Positions 1-11,771 of a DNA stretch of 64,000 nt are shown here, in pieces. The stretch covers positions 24,989,374 through 25,053,373 of the forward strand of contig CM045762.1 of NCBI GenBank assembly GCA_025200525.1. The letters run 5' to 3'. Source of the DNA: Camellia lanceoleosa. Taxonomy: Eukaryota > Streptophyta > Magnoliopsida > Ericales > Theaceae. The position numbers and the translations under genes are program-made. The notes beneath the pieces were generated by a model. That model ran no database searches. It had not been told where the DNA came from and was given only the letters and a program-made list of their open reading frames with translations. How positions within the stretch are numbered: the stretch's first letter is position 1; each line of letters begins with the position of its first letter.

Positions 1-1172
1 AGTCCAGAGTTGGTATTAAATGAAGAAGAACATGAATATCAAGATGTTAAAATTGATTTAGGTTGGAATATCCCTAAAGTAAAAACTAAAAAAATTTATA
101 AAACTAGTTTTTTACAGTCTACTTTTAACGTTGATTTACAAGTCAAAACTGTTGAACAAGTTTATGCTTTAAATAAACCAAAAGAAACCTATCAATTATT
201 AACCAAAGATGCTATCCGAAAACATCTCAAAGCTGGTCATAATTTTATTCATTTAGGATTAATCCAAGTAGGAATAAATTCATTAACTCAACAAGGTAAA
301 AATACTTCTGTTTTATTATGTTTAAGAGATGCCAGATTTATTAATTATAATGCAAGTGTAATGGGTATGATGGAATCCGGCCTCCATAAAGGTCCTGTCC
401 ATTTTAATTGTTTTCCTGATTTTACATTAAGTTTACGTGATCCTCACATATTAAAAGCTTTAAAATTGAATATTTAACTATTTGGAGAATTTACTAATAT
501 GTTAGAAAGTGTATATAACATTGCTTTAATTTACAGAATCTATTATAAATGTATTAAAACAAATTTAAATGTTCAAGCTTTAACCAAAAGTCCAAAGGAT
601 AAAACTTTATTAATTCAAGGCAGTACCACTGCAACCAATATTACTGTTCCAAAAATGATTCAATGGAAAGATATTAATCTTCCTAATGATTGGGTCACTG
701 TCAATGAAAATTATTCCCAAAATCAACAATCTCTAATAGTCAAGATATTCAATATATTCAACAATTTACTGATGGATCTGTCTATATTAGATTTAATAGA
801 ACTTACAGTCAATCTACTAGACATAGTACATCTAGTTTACCTACAGAAACTGATGAAGATGAAATTTTTATTACCCCGTTATTCACTAGAAAAGACAAAA
901 AACTTCACCTTAATGAATCTACCTCCCAATCTCATCATAGTAAAATGAAAGGAATAGATAATTCCTCTACCTCTCAAATTAGTAAACCCGTTTACTCTAC
1001 CCACACACATCTTCAAGAAGAAAATACTGTTTCTCAAGATTCACTTACTCAAACAGATTTCGAAGTTGTTCTTCCTATTAATCCACAATTATTAGCTCTT
1101 AGTAAACCTTTTACTCCAGATCTTAATAGGCTTCATGCTGAATTTAAATCTAATGCAAATAAGTTGAAATGA
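1..1172 (+). pseudogene. Movement-protein domain of viral ORF1, copy A (broken)
   Basis: This matches the N-terminal part of the polyprotein in copy B (minus strand, 16,162-14,936). Shared motifs include HLGLIQVGI, VLLCLRDARF and KGPVHFNCFPDFTLSL, typical of the caulimovirid 30K-superfamily movement protein that modifies plasmodesmata. The frame is interrupted by TAA at 475-477, where copy B has a glutamine codon. A frameshift follows near 731, and the frame is regained at 945 in the Ser/Thr-rich tail. A further stop lies at 1,170. The start codon lies before the window. Confidence 0.85.
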
Positions 1173-2168
1173 CAAACTTACAGAAATACTTATGATACAA
1201 CACAACAATCTAAAATTACCAAAATTTGGTATAAATTTATGATAGAACATAATATTGAAATTAAATTCTTTGATTATTTAGAAAATTACTACCAAAAACC
1301 AAATGGAAAACTTCTTCCAATACTGTTGTCTCCGCTAGTCATCCTCCTTTAGAGAAAATACTTATTGAACATAAAAGTACTGTTGTCCCAGCTTCTCCAT
1401 TCAAACTTCCTAGTGATGAATCCTTTGAAGTTAAAAAAGTAATTGAACAAAATAACTATACAAATCAATGTTTAAAAACTATTGGCAAACAACTTGATAA
1501 GATTGAAACTTCTTTTGATGAATATTCATCTAGTCATACTTCTATTAGTAAACCTTTAGATAAACCTCTTATTAATCTTCCTAGTAATAGAAAACGATTA
1601 AGTTTAAATACTCAGGACCATACCACTGTTGATGCTATTGAAAAAATATTTAATCAATTATCTACATCCACTAGTAAAGACACATCTACCTCTAACACTA
1701 AGGGAATTACTGTCTTAACACAACAACCTCCATTAGAATTTCCTATTCAGTCTTACTCATCTAGTGATAATGAGATTAATCATCTAGCACAACAATGTCA
1801 ACCTTTTCATCTTAATAAAATCACCTATTCTAAAGCTACAAAAGTTAACCCTACCACTCTCACCAAAAATTGGTATACTAAACCTACACCTTCTGATCTC
1901 CAATTTGAAGAAACAAATAGTAGTAATCGATTTTCAGTTTCGGCTAAAAAATTATATGTATGGAATATTGATGGTCTTAGTGAACACCAAATACTCCTAA
2001 AACTCAATCATTTGTCTATGGTCTCTAATAGTTATCTTAATAATTATCCTGATTATACTCAACCAGAAATCGTCCTCTTAATCACTACTGGATTTACTGG
2101 TACCCTCAAAGTTTGGTGGGATAAATATCTCACTTTTAATCAATGAGAATCCATCCAATATGCTGTTC
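1173..2168 (+). pseudogene. Coat-protein region of viral ORF1, copy A, first part (broken)
   Basis: In changing frames this stretch aligns with the coat region of copy B (19.3-20.3 kb). Shared landmarks are the SSHPPLEKI segment, the VIEQNNYTN segment and the TTGFTG segment before a Trp-Trp pair. It is broken by frameshifts and stops and ends where the solo LTR entered. The coat domain should form the capsid; no function is retained here. Confidence 0.75.
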
Positions 2169-2173
2169 AAATG

Positions 2174-3687
2174 TGTAACAACCTAGATTTTTTAATTATT
2201 CTGTAGAATTTATACTAATATTATTTAATCTCAGTTTGGAAAATATATAATTTATTATATATTATTATGTGAAATTTTGTAAAATAATATAATTATTAAA
2301 AGTTTAGGGGTCAAAATATAAATAATAATAATATAGATAATATTAATAATAATAATAATGGGTGTGGTACTAAAATAAATAATTAATTTTCTATTGGTAT
2401 ATGATAAAGTGTAATTTAATTAAGAATTAATTTATTTATATAATTATTTAAGAATTTGGGTCAAAATGTAAATATCTTATATATATATTTAATAGATAAG
2501 TGATAATCTAAGTTTTAATGAAGGAAATCTGAGTGAATTATGAAAGAGGATTGAGATCGCCACGTGTTGAGCGCCTGTGGCGTCCTCCTCCCTATTTAAG
2601 GGAGGAGTTGATCAACCTGTCTAAAGAAAAGAAAGAAGGAAAGAAAGAAAAGAATGAGAAGGAAAGGAAAGAAAGAAAGGGAAGAAGAAAGAAAAAATGG
2701 TGGAGGCTAAAAGAGTTTGTGACAGTGGAAAGAAAGAGTGAGGTATTCAAGTTAAGGTGAGTTATATTATACCTTGAGTCACCAAAATGTATTTTATATA
2801 TGTTTTGACTTACCAAAATCTATTTTATACAAATATGTTTTATTAGTATATTAATAAAAGTTATGTTTTTATAAAGGTTTCAGTTACGTGGTTTTATTTC
2901 TGAACCCTATTTACTTAAAAGGAAACCCATGGATATGTTTGTTTATATTTTAAAGAATATTTAACTATGACCTTATACACAATTATGTTTTGTAAGTACC
3001 ACCACGGGAGTCCTACGCCTTGGGGGACTTAAATAACCATTGGCCTCTGTTTGACCACTTTGTGGTCCTCTGTTTGTCATGGATCCATTGACCTCTGTTT
3101 TATGCGAACCAAAGTGCTGTGTGGAGCTAAGTGCTACACTATTTTGGAAGCCATCTCTAGAATCCGTACGAGCCACCTCTTGAATCCGTACCTCTGTTCT
3201 GATTGTCACTTTTGTGACCTCTGTTCTATACCGTGGTTATGGTTATATATTTATATAATATCTGTATTTCAGTTTCTGCTACTTAAATGATTTATTTACC
3301 AAACTGAGTTATCTTAAATGTTTTGGCCTAACTAACGATCCATGGTTATTTCGTGTCCCTTATACTCTTGGTATAATATTTCTTACTCTGTCATGTGCTT
3401 ATAGTTATTTACCAATTTTCAGGAAATAGCTTTCGGAAAGTCTTAGATGCGGGGCTGCGGAATAGACAAACACAACATTTTTATGATATTTCTCTATGTA
3501 AATATCGACCTTTTTGGTCAATATAATTTTGTAATAAAAATAGAAGCTCCAATGATTATTTTGGTACCCTTATTTAAATATTACTTCCGCTTGCGTTTAT
3601 TGATCTGTTTTAGAATTGGCCGGAGGTAACCTTAGTTACTGGCCATCACGATGTTTAACCCTTGGGTACGGGAAGCGGGTCGTGACA
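2174..3687. mobile_element. Solo LTR inserted in viral copy A
   Basis: The 1,514-bp block starts TGTAACAACC and ends GTCGTGACA, the TG...CA ends of an LTR. It is flanked by the perfect 5-bp duplication AAATG at 2,169-2,173 and 3,688-3,692. The coat-protein alignment to copy B stops at the left edge and resumes at the right edge. There is no internal region, so it is a solo LTR left by LTR-LTR recombination, probably of a Ty3/Gypsy element. It holds a TATA-like CCTATTTAAG near 2,590 and a purine-rich tract after it. Short open frames inside are not credible genes. Confidence 0.9.
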
Positions 3688-3692
3688 AAATG

Positions 3693-4960
3693 AATGATGA
3701 AGGTTTTCCCATTTTTGATGAAGAAATAGGTTCCACTATACCTTATGGTATTAATACTTTAATATATACTATAGTCAAACATTTTATTGGAACACTTTTA
3801 ATATTCATTCTCGTATTCATGATCAATTAAGCAATTTAACTTGTCATATTTTAAGTGATTTTCGATAGTATAAAGATGTTTTTACTTCTAGAGTAATGCT
3901 TAGAGATGATTATACTAAGTCATTTTGGAAAGAAATTTTTTTTAATGGATTACCCAACCTTTTTGCCCATAAAATTAGAGATGTTCTTAGTCAACTCTCT
4001 GGGATTATTGAATATGACGACTTAACCTATGGTGATATTATTAGCACTATTCAAAAAGAAGGCTTAAAAATGTGCATTGATTTAAAACTTAGTCAAAAAG
4101 TTGCGAAAGATAAACACAAAGCCAAATACGAATTAGGAAATTTCTGTGAACAACATGGTTTACCTCCCATCGCTCCTTCACGAAGAAAACTTAGTAAAAA
4201 TAAAAAATCTTCCTACAAATATTCCCATAAGGGAAAAAAGAAATATTACCCTTCTAAATCAACAGATAAATATTATACAACCCCAAAAGAAATATTCTAA
4301 AAAATCTAAAAACGGGTCAAAACCCACTCCTGATGTTACTTGTTACAATTGTGGTAAAAAGGGTCATTATTCTAATAAATGTAAGTTTAAAGGCAAACTT
4401 AAACTAAACTTAATCAATTACAAATTACTGAGGAAAATCAACAACAAATATTTGATATATTTAAATTAAATATTTCTCCGAATCAATCCCCTAACCAATC
4501 TAATAACTCATCTGACAATGATATTACCTCTAGTAACACTTCTACTTATTTTTCTCCTATTGATAATACAGATAATGATATTGAATTAGGATGTAATGAT
4601 ACTTGCTGTAAAACAATTAATGTCCTAAGTAAATCTCAACAAGGAGAAACTACTCTCATTGAATTAATTGCTAAATTAGAAAACCCTGACTTAAAAAGGC
4701 AATATACTAATAAATTAAAATCCTTATTAACAAATAAAGATAAAAAGCCTAAACATGATAAACCAATTATTAGTTTAAACAAAACTTTGGATCGGTTCAA
4801 AAAAGAAAAACATAAAGAAGTTACTTTACAAGACTTACAAAATGAGATTAATCAAATCAAATTCACCATCCAAGAATTAAAAACTAAAGATAAAGCTTTG
4901 GAAGAAGAAATTGCCATATTAAAAATCAATAAAAGCCTTGAAGATTTTCAACAATAAAAT
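3693..4960 (+). pseudogene. Coat-protein region of viral ORF1, copy A, second part with zinc knuckle (broken)
   Basis: The alignment to copy B resumes after the solo LTR and runs through a Lys/Ser-rich stretch to a retroviral-type zinc knuckle at 4,341-4,382 (CYNCGKKGHYSNKC, the CX2CX4HX4C form). All four ligands are present, unlike copy B. A frameshift near 4,290 separates the knuckle from the preceding coat frame. Downstream is an Asp/Ser-rich linker and a region predicted to be helical and charged, then stops near 4,957. Confidence 0.8.
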
Positions 4961-5079
4961 AAATTTGGCTCTGAACATGAGGATGGATCTGAAACTGATC
5001 CTGATAAAGTCCTCTTTGATAATCGAACCACTACACACAATAGTGATCAAGATAGTAAACGTTTAAATATAATTCATCA

Positions 5080-7023
5080 GATTAATATTTCAAAAATGGC
5101 ATTCAAAAATCAAATTAGTTATTAAAGATTTTGAAAAAGAAGTTATTGCATTAATCGATACTGGTGCAGATTTAAATTGTATTAAAGAAGGATTAATTCC
5201 AACCAAGAATTACCACAAAACTACTGAACAATTAAGTTCTGCCAATGGAAGTCAAATGCATATCAAATATAAATTACCCCAAGTACATATTTGTCAAGAT
5301 AATGTTTGTTTTAAAACATCCTTTGTTTTAGTTAGAAATTTAACTGATAAAGTTATTTTAGGTACCCCTTTTATTTTCCTATTATATCCCTTTACTACAA
5401 CTAATCAAGGAATCACTACACAAGCTTTTGGTCATACAGTTACTTTTAAATTTTTGTCACCTCCTGAGGTCAAAGAATTACATCAACTACAAGATTGTTC
5501 TATTTCTCAAACAATCAATCGATTAACTAAACACCTTAAATTTCTTAAAGAAGAAGTAAACTATAAGAGAATTGAAACTCAATTAGTTGATCCTCTTTTG
5601 ATCTCTAAAATTGATCATTTTAAAACTCAAATGGAAAATACTATTTGTTCTACTTTACCCAGTGCTTTTTGGCATAGGAAAAAACATGTAGTTACACTCC
5701 CATATATTAAAATTTTTAATGAAAAACAAATACCTACTAAATCTAGACCTATTCAAATGAACCATGAGTTAGTCGAATGTGCAAACAAGAAATTAATGAA
5801 CTATTAAACACTAAAATTATCAGTCATAGTAAGTCACCTTGGTCTTGCCCTGCTTTTTATGTTAACAAAAATGCTGAACTAGAAAGAGGAGTCTCTCGTC
5901 TTGTCATTAATTATAAACCATTAAATAAAGTTTTAGAATGGATTCGTTATCCCATCCCTAATAAAAAAGATTTAATTAAACGACTTAGTCAAGCCGCCAT
6001 TTTTAGTAAATTTGATTTAAAAAGTGGATTTTGGCAAATCCAAATTCATCCTAATGATCGTTATAAAACTGCTTTTACTACTCCTTTTGGCCATTACGAA
6101 TGGAATGTTATGCCATTTGGATAAAAAATACTCCTAGTAAATTTCAAAATATTATGAATGAAATTTTCAATCCTTTTAGTCATTTTTCTATTGTCTACAT
6201 AGATGATATCCTTATTTTCTCAAAGTCTATATTTGACCATTGGAAACATCTTAATGCTTTTTTCAACCTCATTAAATACAATGGCCTCGTTATCTCTGCC
6301 CCTAAGATTAAACTTTTCCAAACTAAAGTCCGCTTCTTAGGGTATGATATTTACCATGGTACAATTCTTCCCATTAGTCGGTCTATTGAATTTGCCTCTA
6401 AATTTCCTGATGAAATCTTAGATAAAAATCAGTTACAACACTTTTTAGGTTCCTTAAACTATATTGCTGAATTCTATAAAGACCTTCGCAAAACTTGTCA
6501 ACCCCTCTTTGATCGGTTAAAAGATAATCCTCCTCCTTGGTCTTCTCTCCATACTTCTATAGTTCAACAAGTCAAAAAATATGTCAAGACTTTGCCTTGT
6601 CTTGGTGTTCCTGCTGAACAATCTTTCAAAATTATTCAAGCTGATGCTTCTGATATTGGTTATGGTGGTATCCTGCTTTAGAAACTCACCACTCAGTCAT
6701 CTAAACAAATTGTTCGTTTCTATTCTGGTGTCTGGAATAAGGCACAGAAAAATTATAGTATTATTAAACAAGAAATTTTATCTACTATCTTATGTATTAG
6801 TAAATTTCAAGATGATATCTTAAATCAAAAAATTTTACTTCGTATTGATTGCAAATCTGCTAAATATGTTTTAGAAAAGATGTTCAAAATCTTGCTAGTA
6901 AGCAAATTTTTGCCCGTTGGCAATCTATTTTAAGTATTTTTAATTTTGATATTGAATATATACCTGGTAGTCAAAATTCTATTCCTGACTTTCTTACCCG
7001 AGAATTTTTACAGGGGGAATAGA
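5080..7023 (+). pseudogene. Protease, reverse transcriptase and RNase H of viral ORF1, copy A (broken)
   Basis: The aspartic protease site DTGAD lies near 5,158. The RT has FSKFDLKSGFWQIQI near 6,010 and the catalytic YIDD box near 6,198. The RNase H has QADASDIGYGG near 6,640. Frameshifts fall near 5,780 and 6,110, and a stop at about 6,679. Copy A keeps Trp in FWQIQI where copy B has Cys. The region ends just before the small ORF at 7,026. It is the replication part of the virus and no longer codes for an intact enzyme. Confidence 0.88.
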
Positions 7024-7025
7024 GG

Positions 7026-7253
7026 ATGGCAACTCCTTTTATTTCCTACCATAAATCACATGTCACCCATTACAGATTACTCATTCACCAAACTGCTCAC
7101 CATATTGCCTGCCTCAAGATAGCCAAAAAATCCACTAAACGTGCTCAATTTATTCGTTTTGATACAATTCATAGTCTCCGTCATTCACTTGCTCACTACA
7201 TTAACTGTGCTAATTATCATTTAAGCAAGCTCGATATCCTCAGTGGATGCTAA
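7026..7253 (+). CDS. Small basic viral ORF between ORF1 and the large ORF, copy A
   Basis: The 75-codon open frame begins with ATG a few bases after the end of the RNase H region. It aligns end to end with the 76-aa ORF of copy B at 23,652-23,882, at roughly 40% identity by eye. Shared landmarks are ISY, THY, LI.Q, TKRAQ and a final LSGC. It is basic and probably helical, with no recognised domain. It is still open although the neighbouring frames are broken, but at this length chance is possible. Confidence 0.55.
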   Translation: MATPFISYHKSHVTHYRLLIHQTAHHIACLKIAKKSTKRAQFIRFDTIHSLRHSLAHYINCANYHLSKLDILSGC

Positions 7254-7279
7254 TTTCAGTCTACCTATTTTATTCACAG

Positions 7280-8620
7280 ATGTCTGTCTAGAGACTCTTG
7301 AGACCTTCTAGCAAGGCTCTTGTTCCTTTTAGTCAACCAGTTCCTCCTTTGGACCTAGTCACCAGATACCATCCTACTGAATTAGTCAACTGTTACCAAG
7401 TCCTTGGTAATATTCCTAAACCTAGTTATACCTCTGCATTATCCACTGATCCATTTGCGTCTTCATCTCAGTCAGTTACGCCTTACCCTCCTAATCCTAT
7501 TAAATCTGCTCGTTCTAATTATGTTCAATCTCATACCACTAATCTCTTTTTCAAAGAAACCAATCACAGAAATAATCAGACTGTTCTTGACCTAGTTAAA
7601 TCATATTTTCCTCCTGGATGGCATTTTGTTCTTCTTTATCCAGAAAAGTCAATTACCTATTACAAAGACATCCTGTTTAATTAATAGTCCATTGTTATTA
7701 AACCCATTTATGATTGGACTTACACTAGTAAGATTGTGTACCATTCATTGTACATTCACAATATTGTCTCTCTGAATGAATGGGGTCCTCCTTTCTAACT
7801 CCGTGATTTACCTGGTCATACAATACAATATAGTTATTATGATTATATTGTTGCCTGGTTCAAAGTTCTCCTGTATCAAAATGAGTCAAACAGTCACTCT
7901 TGATTCCTTCAATTTGATCATAAATTCAAGTCAGAATTCCCCACTTGGTTTCGTTGCTGGTGAACTCAATATGGGGCTATTAATGATATCTTCCCCTCCA
8001 TGATGATTGAACAAGTCAATTATTTTTCAACTATTTTCTCGTTCAGTCCACAACAAAAGAAATTTCCTCCACTGCTCATTTTTATATCCAAATACAAAGT
8101 CCCATGGATATTTAAATGGCAATATGATATTTCTGATGATTTAATCTTTCCTCGACACTCTGTTAAATGGTGGGATAATTTCAAAATTCCACGCATCATT
8201 GAACAAGTTCAAACTGAGTTTCCAGTCAACCTCCATGCTTTTACTCCTGCCATGATTAAAGCTCAGCAGAACCCAACTGCTTCAACAAAACAAGGAAACC
8301 AATTTCCTCCAATCAATCTTGGAAACCCAACTTCTAGTTCTTCTAAGCCCAAGTCAGCAAAGCCCAAGTCAGCAAGGCCCACTGATCAATCCAAATCCAA
8401 AGTAAAATCATCATCATCTCAGGCTAAGCCCAAAGTCAAATCCAAGTCATCCAAAGATGAGCTTTTGCAGATAGCCCGTCTACTCATGGCCCAGGCCAGG
8501 TCACAATCTGATGAAAACAGTTCAGAAGAAGGTTCAAATGGTGCACACTCTTCTTCCGGTTCAACTAACCAGGATCCTTATAGGCCCCAGTTCCAAGATG
8601 CTCAGGACCCATATGCTTAA
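7280..8620 (+). pseudogene. Large downstream viral ORF of unknown function, copy A (broken)
   Basis: This corresponds to the 481-aa ORF of copy B. The ATG at 7,280 directly follows TTCACAG, an acceptor-like sequence also present in copy B. A stop comes three codons after the ATG, and later stops and frameshifts split the frame, for example near 7,680 and 7,800. The last part, from about 8,000, is open and shows the KYKVPWIFKW segment, a KWWDNF segment, a Ser/Lys/Pro-rich basic tail and an acidic Ser-rich end finishing DPYA. Confidence 0.8.
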
Positions 8621-9185
8621 TTCAGTCATTGGATTCTATATAGCTATAATTATCAGCTTCAATCAATACTCTTTTTTTGAGAAAAGCTGCTGATATATAT
8701 ATATATATCTATATTGATTCCCCAAGTCACATGCCTCCAATGAAGTCAAAAAGTCAACATTACTATTCATCAAAAAGTCAACATCACTATTCATCATTCA
8801 TCGTAATGCATCCAACCGACAAATTCAGAACAGTAAAAGGCAGCCATCACTTTTTGTCACTCACCGAAAGTTGCAGCTGGCTCCCATGTGCCTCTTTCAG
8901 TCAGATTCCCTCACAAGGCTGACAGTAAACCCCTTATGTCTATAAAAGAGCCTCTTCAATCAAGAATAAGGCAGAGTTAGAAAAATTTGAGTGCTCATTC
9001 TCAAGAAAAATAGCTATCTCTGTAACTTTATATTTTCAAATTCGTTTTCAAGTTATGTATTTTGAAGAACTATTTGCTTCATTCCAGTAAACAAATGTAA
9101 GTTTTAATTTATGTATGTTTTATTTTAATTTGTAAGTTTTAATTTATGTATGTTTTATGTTAAGTTTTAATTTGATATGTTTAGT
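8621..9185 (+). promoter_or_regulatory. Viral intergenic/promoter region, copy A
   Basis: This is non-coding sequence after the last viral ORF. TATAAAAGAG at 8,941-8,950 is a good TATA box, followed about 40 bp later by GAGTGCTC, which also follows the TATA-like element in copy B and may mark the transcript start. No primer-binding site is present before the end of the recognisable virus, so the copy stops in the leader. A degenerate repeat of about 27 bp (GTAAGTTTTAATTTATGTAT) fills 9,095-9,165. Confidence 0.55.
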
Positions 9186-9450
9186 GCTTCAGAGTGTAAC
9201 ATTTACTCTTTTTTCAGAGTAAAATTTTACTTTTGTACAGAATAAAATTTTACTTTTAGATTCAGAGTGTAACATTTTACTCTTCTTTCAGAGTAATATT
9301 TTACTTTTATGCAGAGTAAAATTTTACTTTTAGATTCAGAGTGTAACAATTTACTCATATTTCATATTTCAGAGTAAAGTAAAATTTTATTTTTTGCAGA
9401 GTAAAATTTTACTTTATTGTAGAGTAAAATTTTACTTTATTTTAGACAGT
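9186..9450. repeat. Palindromic minisatellite built on AGTAAAATTTTACT, left cluster
   Basis: The self-complementary core AGTAAAATTTTACTTT, alternating with GTGTAACATTTTACTC variants, is repeated about eight times. The same word makes two more clusters at 41,875-42,370 and 43,620-44,075. All three lie in or beside the minus-strand Ulp1-type gene, so this cluster sits just beyond that gene's 3' end. Confidence 0.8.
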
Positions 9451-9856
9451 ATGTTAGCCCCTTAGAAAAACATTTCCAACCTGCACCAAAATTTACCACA
9501 ATACACAAACTTCCCTGATGATCATCATGCAATCTTTGTGCAAAAATAATCTAACAACACAACTACATATATCATCAAAGATACACAAGTATAACCTGTA
9601 TCATTGTATTCTATCCATAACAACGTTCATTCCCAATCAAAACAATATCCTGCTATAATAATGTATTAATCACCAAACCACAGTAAAATTTACTAGAACA
9701 ATAGACATAGCATGTACTATCTAATACTCTTTAAGTATTCTTTCACTTACAATTACTTTTTCACCATTCTTTTATTTACAAAATCCAAAATTACATACAT
9801 CATTCACAGTAGTTCCCCAAAAAGTTATCCACATTGTCATCCTTGAGGTCTTAGCT
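9451..9856. other. Probable 3' flank of the Ulp1-type gene
   Basis: This is AT-rich sequence with no open frame or repeat that I recognise. Its position after the last exon of the minus-strand protease gene suggests 3' UTR and flank. Confidence 0.4.
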
Positions 9857-11771
9857 CTAGCCCCCCCCCCTTTTTTTTTTGAGGTTGAATTCTTCCTTAG
9901 TCCATGCTTTTGGATAATCATTCAAAAATTGATGCACTATTGACACTCTGAAATTGTTAATTTCATCCTCTTCTATAGAATTTGCAATACGCTCATCTCT
10001 TATGATTTGGCGCATGATATAACATACAATAATTCCGCAATCAACACTGTTAATAAAAATCAAGATCTTGTTAGATTTAGTTAAATTTGAAAACTACCAA
10101 TTCAAGCATGTAGTAGTAGCGTGAAATACTTACGATGTTGGGCGTTGTTGTGGACTATCTTTCACTGAAACCAAGTTTGCAAACTTTCTTTTACCTCTCT
10201 TCGTTTTGTTGGCCAACTTGTTCTCCATATATGTTATCTAACATCATTGCATAATTGTTTGGTCACGATTAAATACAAGAATAAGACATAGTAAAAAATT
10301 ACTGTTAATATGATGCAAAGCACTTATAATCTTTTTTGCATCCTTAAGGTAAGGATCTTCTCTGTTGTCTCATGGCCTTAAAGAATTATAATGTCTCCAC
10401 TCATCAAATTCAGTGTCAAATACAAGAAGTGTCCAGTGGTAGGGTTTTTCTTCCTTCTTGTTCCCATTGGAGTTCATACAAAAGTGAAGGTATTTGTATC
10501 CACTCAAATCTTGTTCAAGCACTTCATCAATTAAATGATTTCTCAATTCTCCATAACCTCATTTCACTAATGACTGCATTTAATCATATAAGAGTGTCAT
10601 GTCTCAAGTTGTGTTTGTGACACACTGTATGAGTTGTCAATCTTTGGCAAACCAAATAGTAAAAATTAAGTCCAAAATACAGTACAATGTTACACTAAAC
10701 CACAGTAAAATTTTATCAATTCAAACTAAATACAAATTGATGACTTACCCAACAAAGGCTTGAGAAAAAGAATGACTTATTCTTTTCTGACTTCTTTGCT
10801 TGTTGCTCAATCTGAAGCATTTCTACAAAGCTGTCAATGACCTACAAAAACAAAAATCAATTAAATATATGTTAATAAAATGAACTATTTTTAGTTATTG
10901 AAGTGAACACTAGTCATTGAAAATTGTATAGCCACTTACATTATTTGTAGTATTATCATCTCTCAGAATTGCATCCACATCATGTAATGTAACATATATT
11001 CCATTTCCTGTAGTCATAAGGTAAAAAAAATGTTGATTAACACATTCAAGTTTGATAACAGTAAAAATCTGTTGTTTGATAAAATTAAAATGGTCTTACT
11101 CTGTGGTTTTCAAATTATAAATCTTACTTAGTAGACACTTATCATTCTTATCAAGCAATTTGCATATTGTAGCGTTATCTGGATACAAAACCCTTCCAAC
11201 TGGCTTTGGTTGGCTTAGAGGCAGGTTGTTAGGCAAGTTGTCAACAAAAATCACTTTATTTGATATCACTTCAATTGCTTGTTTTGTGGTCTTTTTTTTC
11301 TTTGCCTCTCTTGGCTCACATTCAAAATCAGACATCTCTTTTTTCTTCCTTGCCTTGATTTTGATTTTCTTGACCATGGATGTTTGCAAGGGCTCTATGA
11401 CTATAGGTGTTTCTTTCAATGTAGTTTAAATCCTAAAGTTTTGCTCTTGTTCTACTCCTTTAGCATGTGGCATTTCTTTAGAAGCAAAAGCTTGGGTAGC
11501 CACATGAACTGCATTTTCTTCAATCTGTTCAACCAACTGTTTATTTTCAGATTCGAGTACTTCAAACTCCTTTCTCAGTTTCTCCATCTCTTTCTCTGTG
11601 TTGCTCATCTTTTTCATCATTTCTTTCATTTTTGCCTCTTGATCCTCTTGTATTTTTTGCATTGTTTCCCTCATTTTATTCAGTTCTTCAACCAATGCCA
11701 TATTCTCACTTTTCAGCCTCTTGTTTTCTTTTTGAACTCGTTCTAATTTCCCAAGATCAATGAAGTCCTTC
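9857..11771 (-). pseudogene. Ulp1-type cysteine protease gene, 3' half (catalytic exons), disrupted
   Basis: Reading right to left, the exon 11,771-11,128 encodes a charged coiled coil, then a Lys-rich basic stretch. Small exons at 11,006-10,939 and 10,841-10,749 have GTAAGT donors. An exon around 10,540-10,235 holds the protease core, and the last begins near 10,063. The core shows YHWTLLVFD (catalytic His near 10,437, probable Asp) followed by WRHYNSLRP. The last exon has NSVDCGIIVC, with the catalytic Cys in the DCG motif of C48/Ulp1 proteases, which remove SUMO-like tags. A TGA at 10,372-10,370 follows the LRP motif (probably CGA to TGA), and TAA at 11,428 interrupts the coiled-coil exon. 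The 5' half lies beyond the 29.9-kb insertion, at 41,657-43,526. Such genes are common in plant Mutator-like elements, but I could not find element ends. Confidence 0.8.

Larger units (their letters stand above)
1..9185 (+). mobile_element. Endogenous florendovirus-like pararetrovirus, copy A (decayed, 5' end outside the window)
   Basis: The domain order movement protein, coat protein with zinc knuckle, aspartic protease, RT and RNase H, followed by a small and a large ORF, is that of Caulimoviridae and fits florendoviruses, which combine one polyprotein ORF with a downstream ORF of unknown function. Each part aligns by eye with the better preserved copy B at 14.9-25.9 kb. Copy A has many stops and frameshifts and a solo LTR inside the coat region, so it is old and non-functional. 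The right limit is uncertain: likeness to copy B fades after about 9,050, and a short tandem repeat built on GTAAGTTTTAATTTATGTAT runs to about 9,180. Confidence 0.85.

Noticed and set aside
9186..9450. CRISPR-like array
   Set aside because: The repeats are self-complementary minisatellite units without unique spacers, in a plant genome.
11160..11746. Plus-strand frames of 89-155 codons
   Set aside because: They are antisense shadows of the Lys/Glu-rich exon of the Ulp1-type gene.
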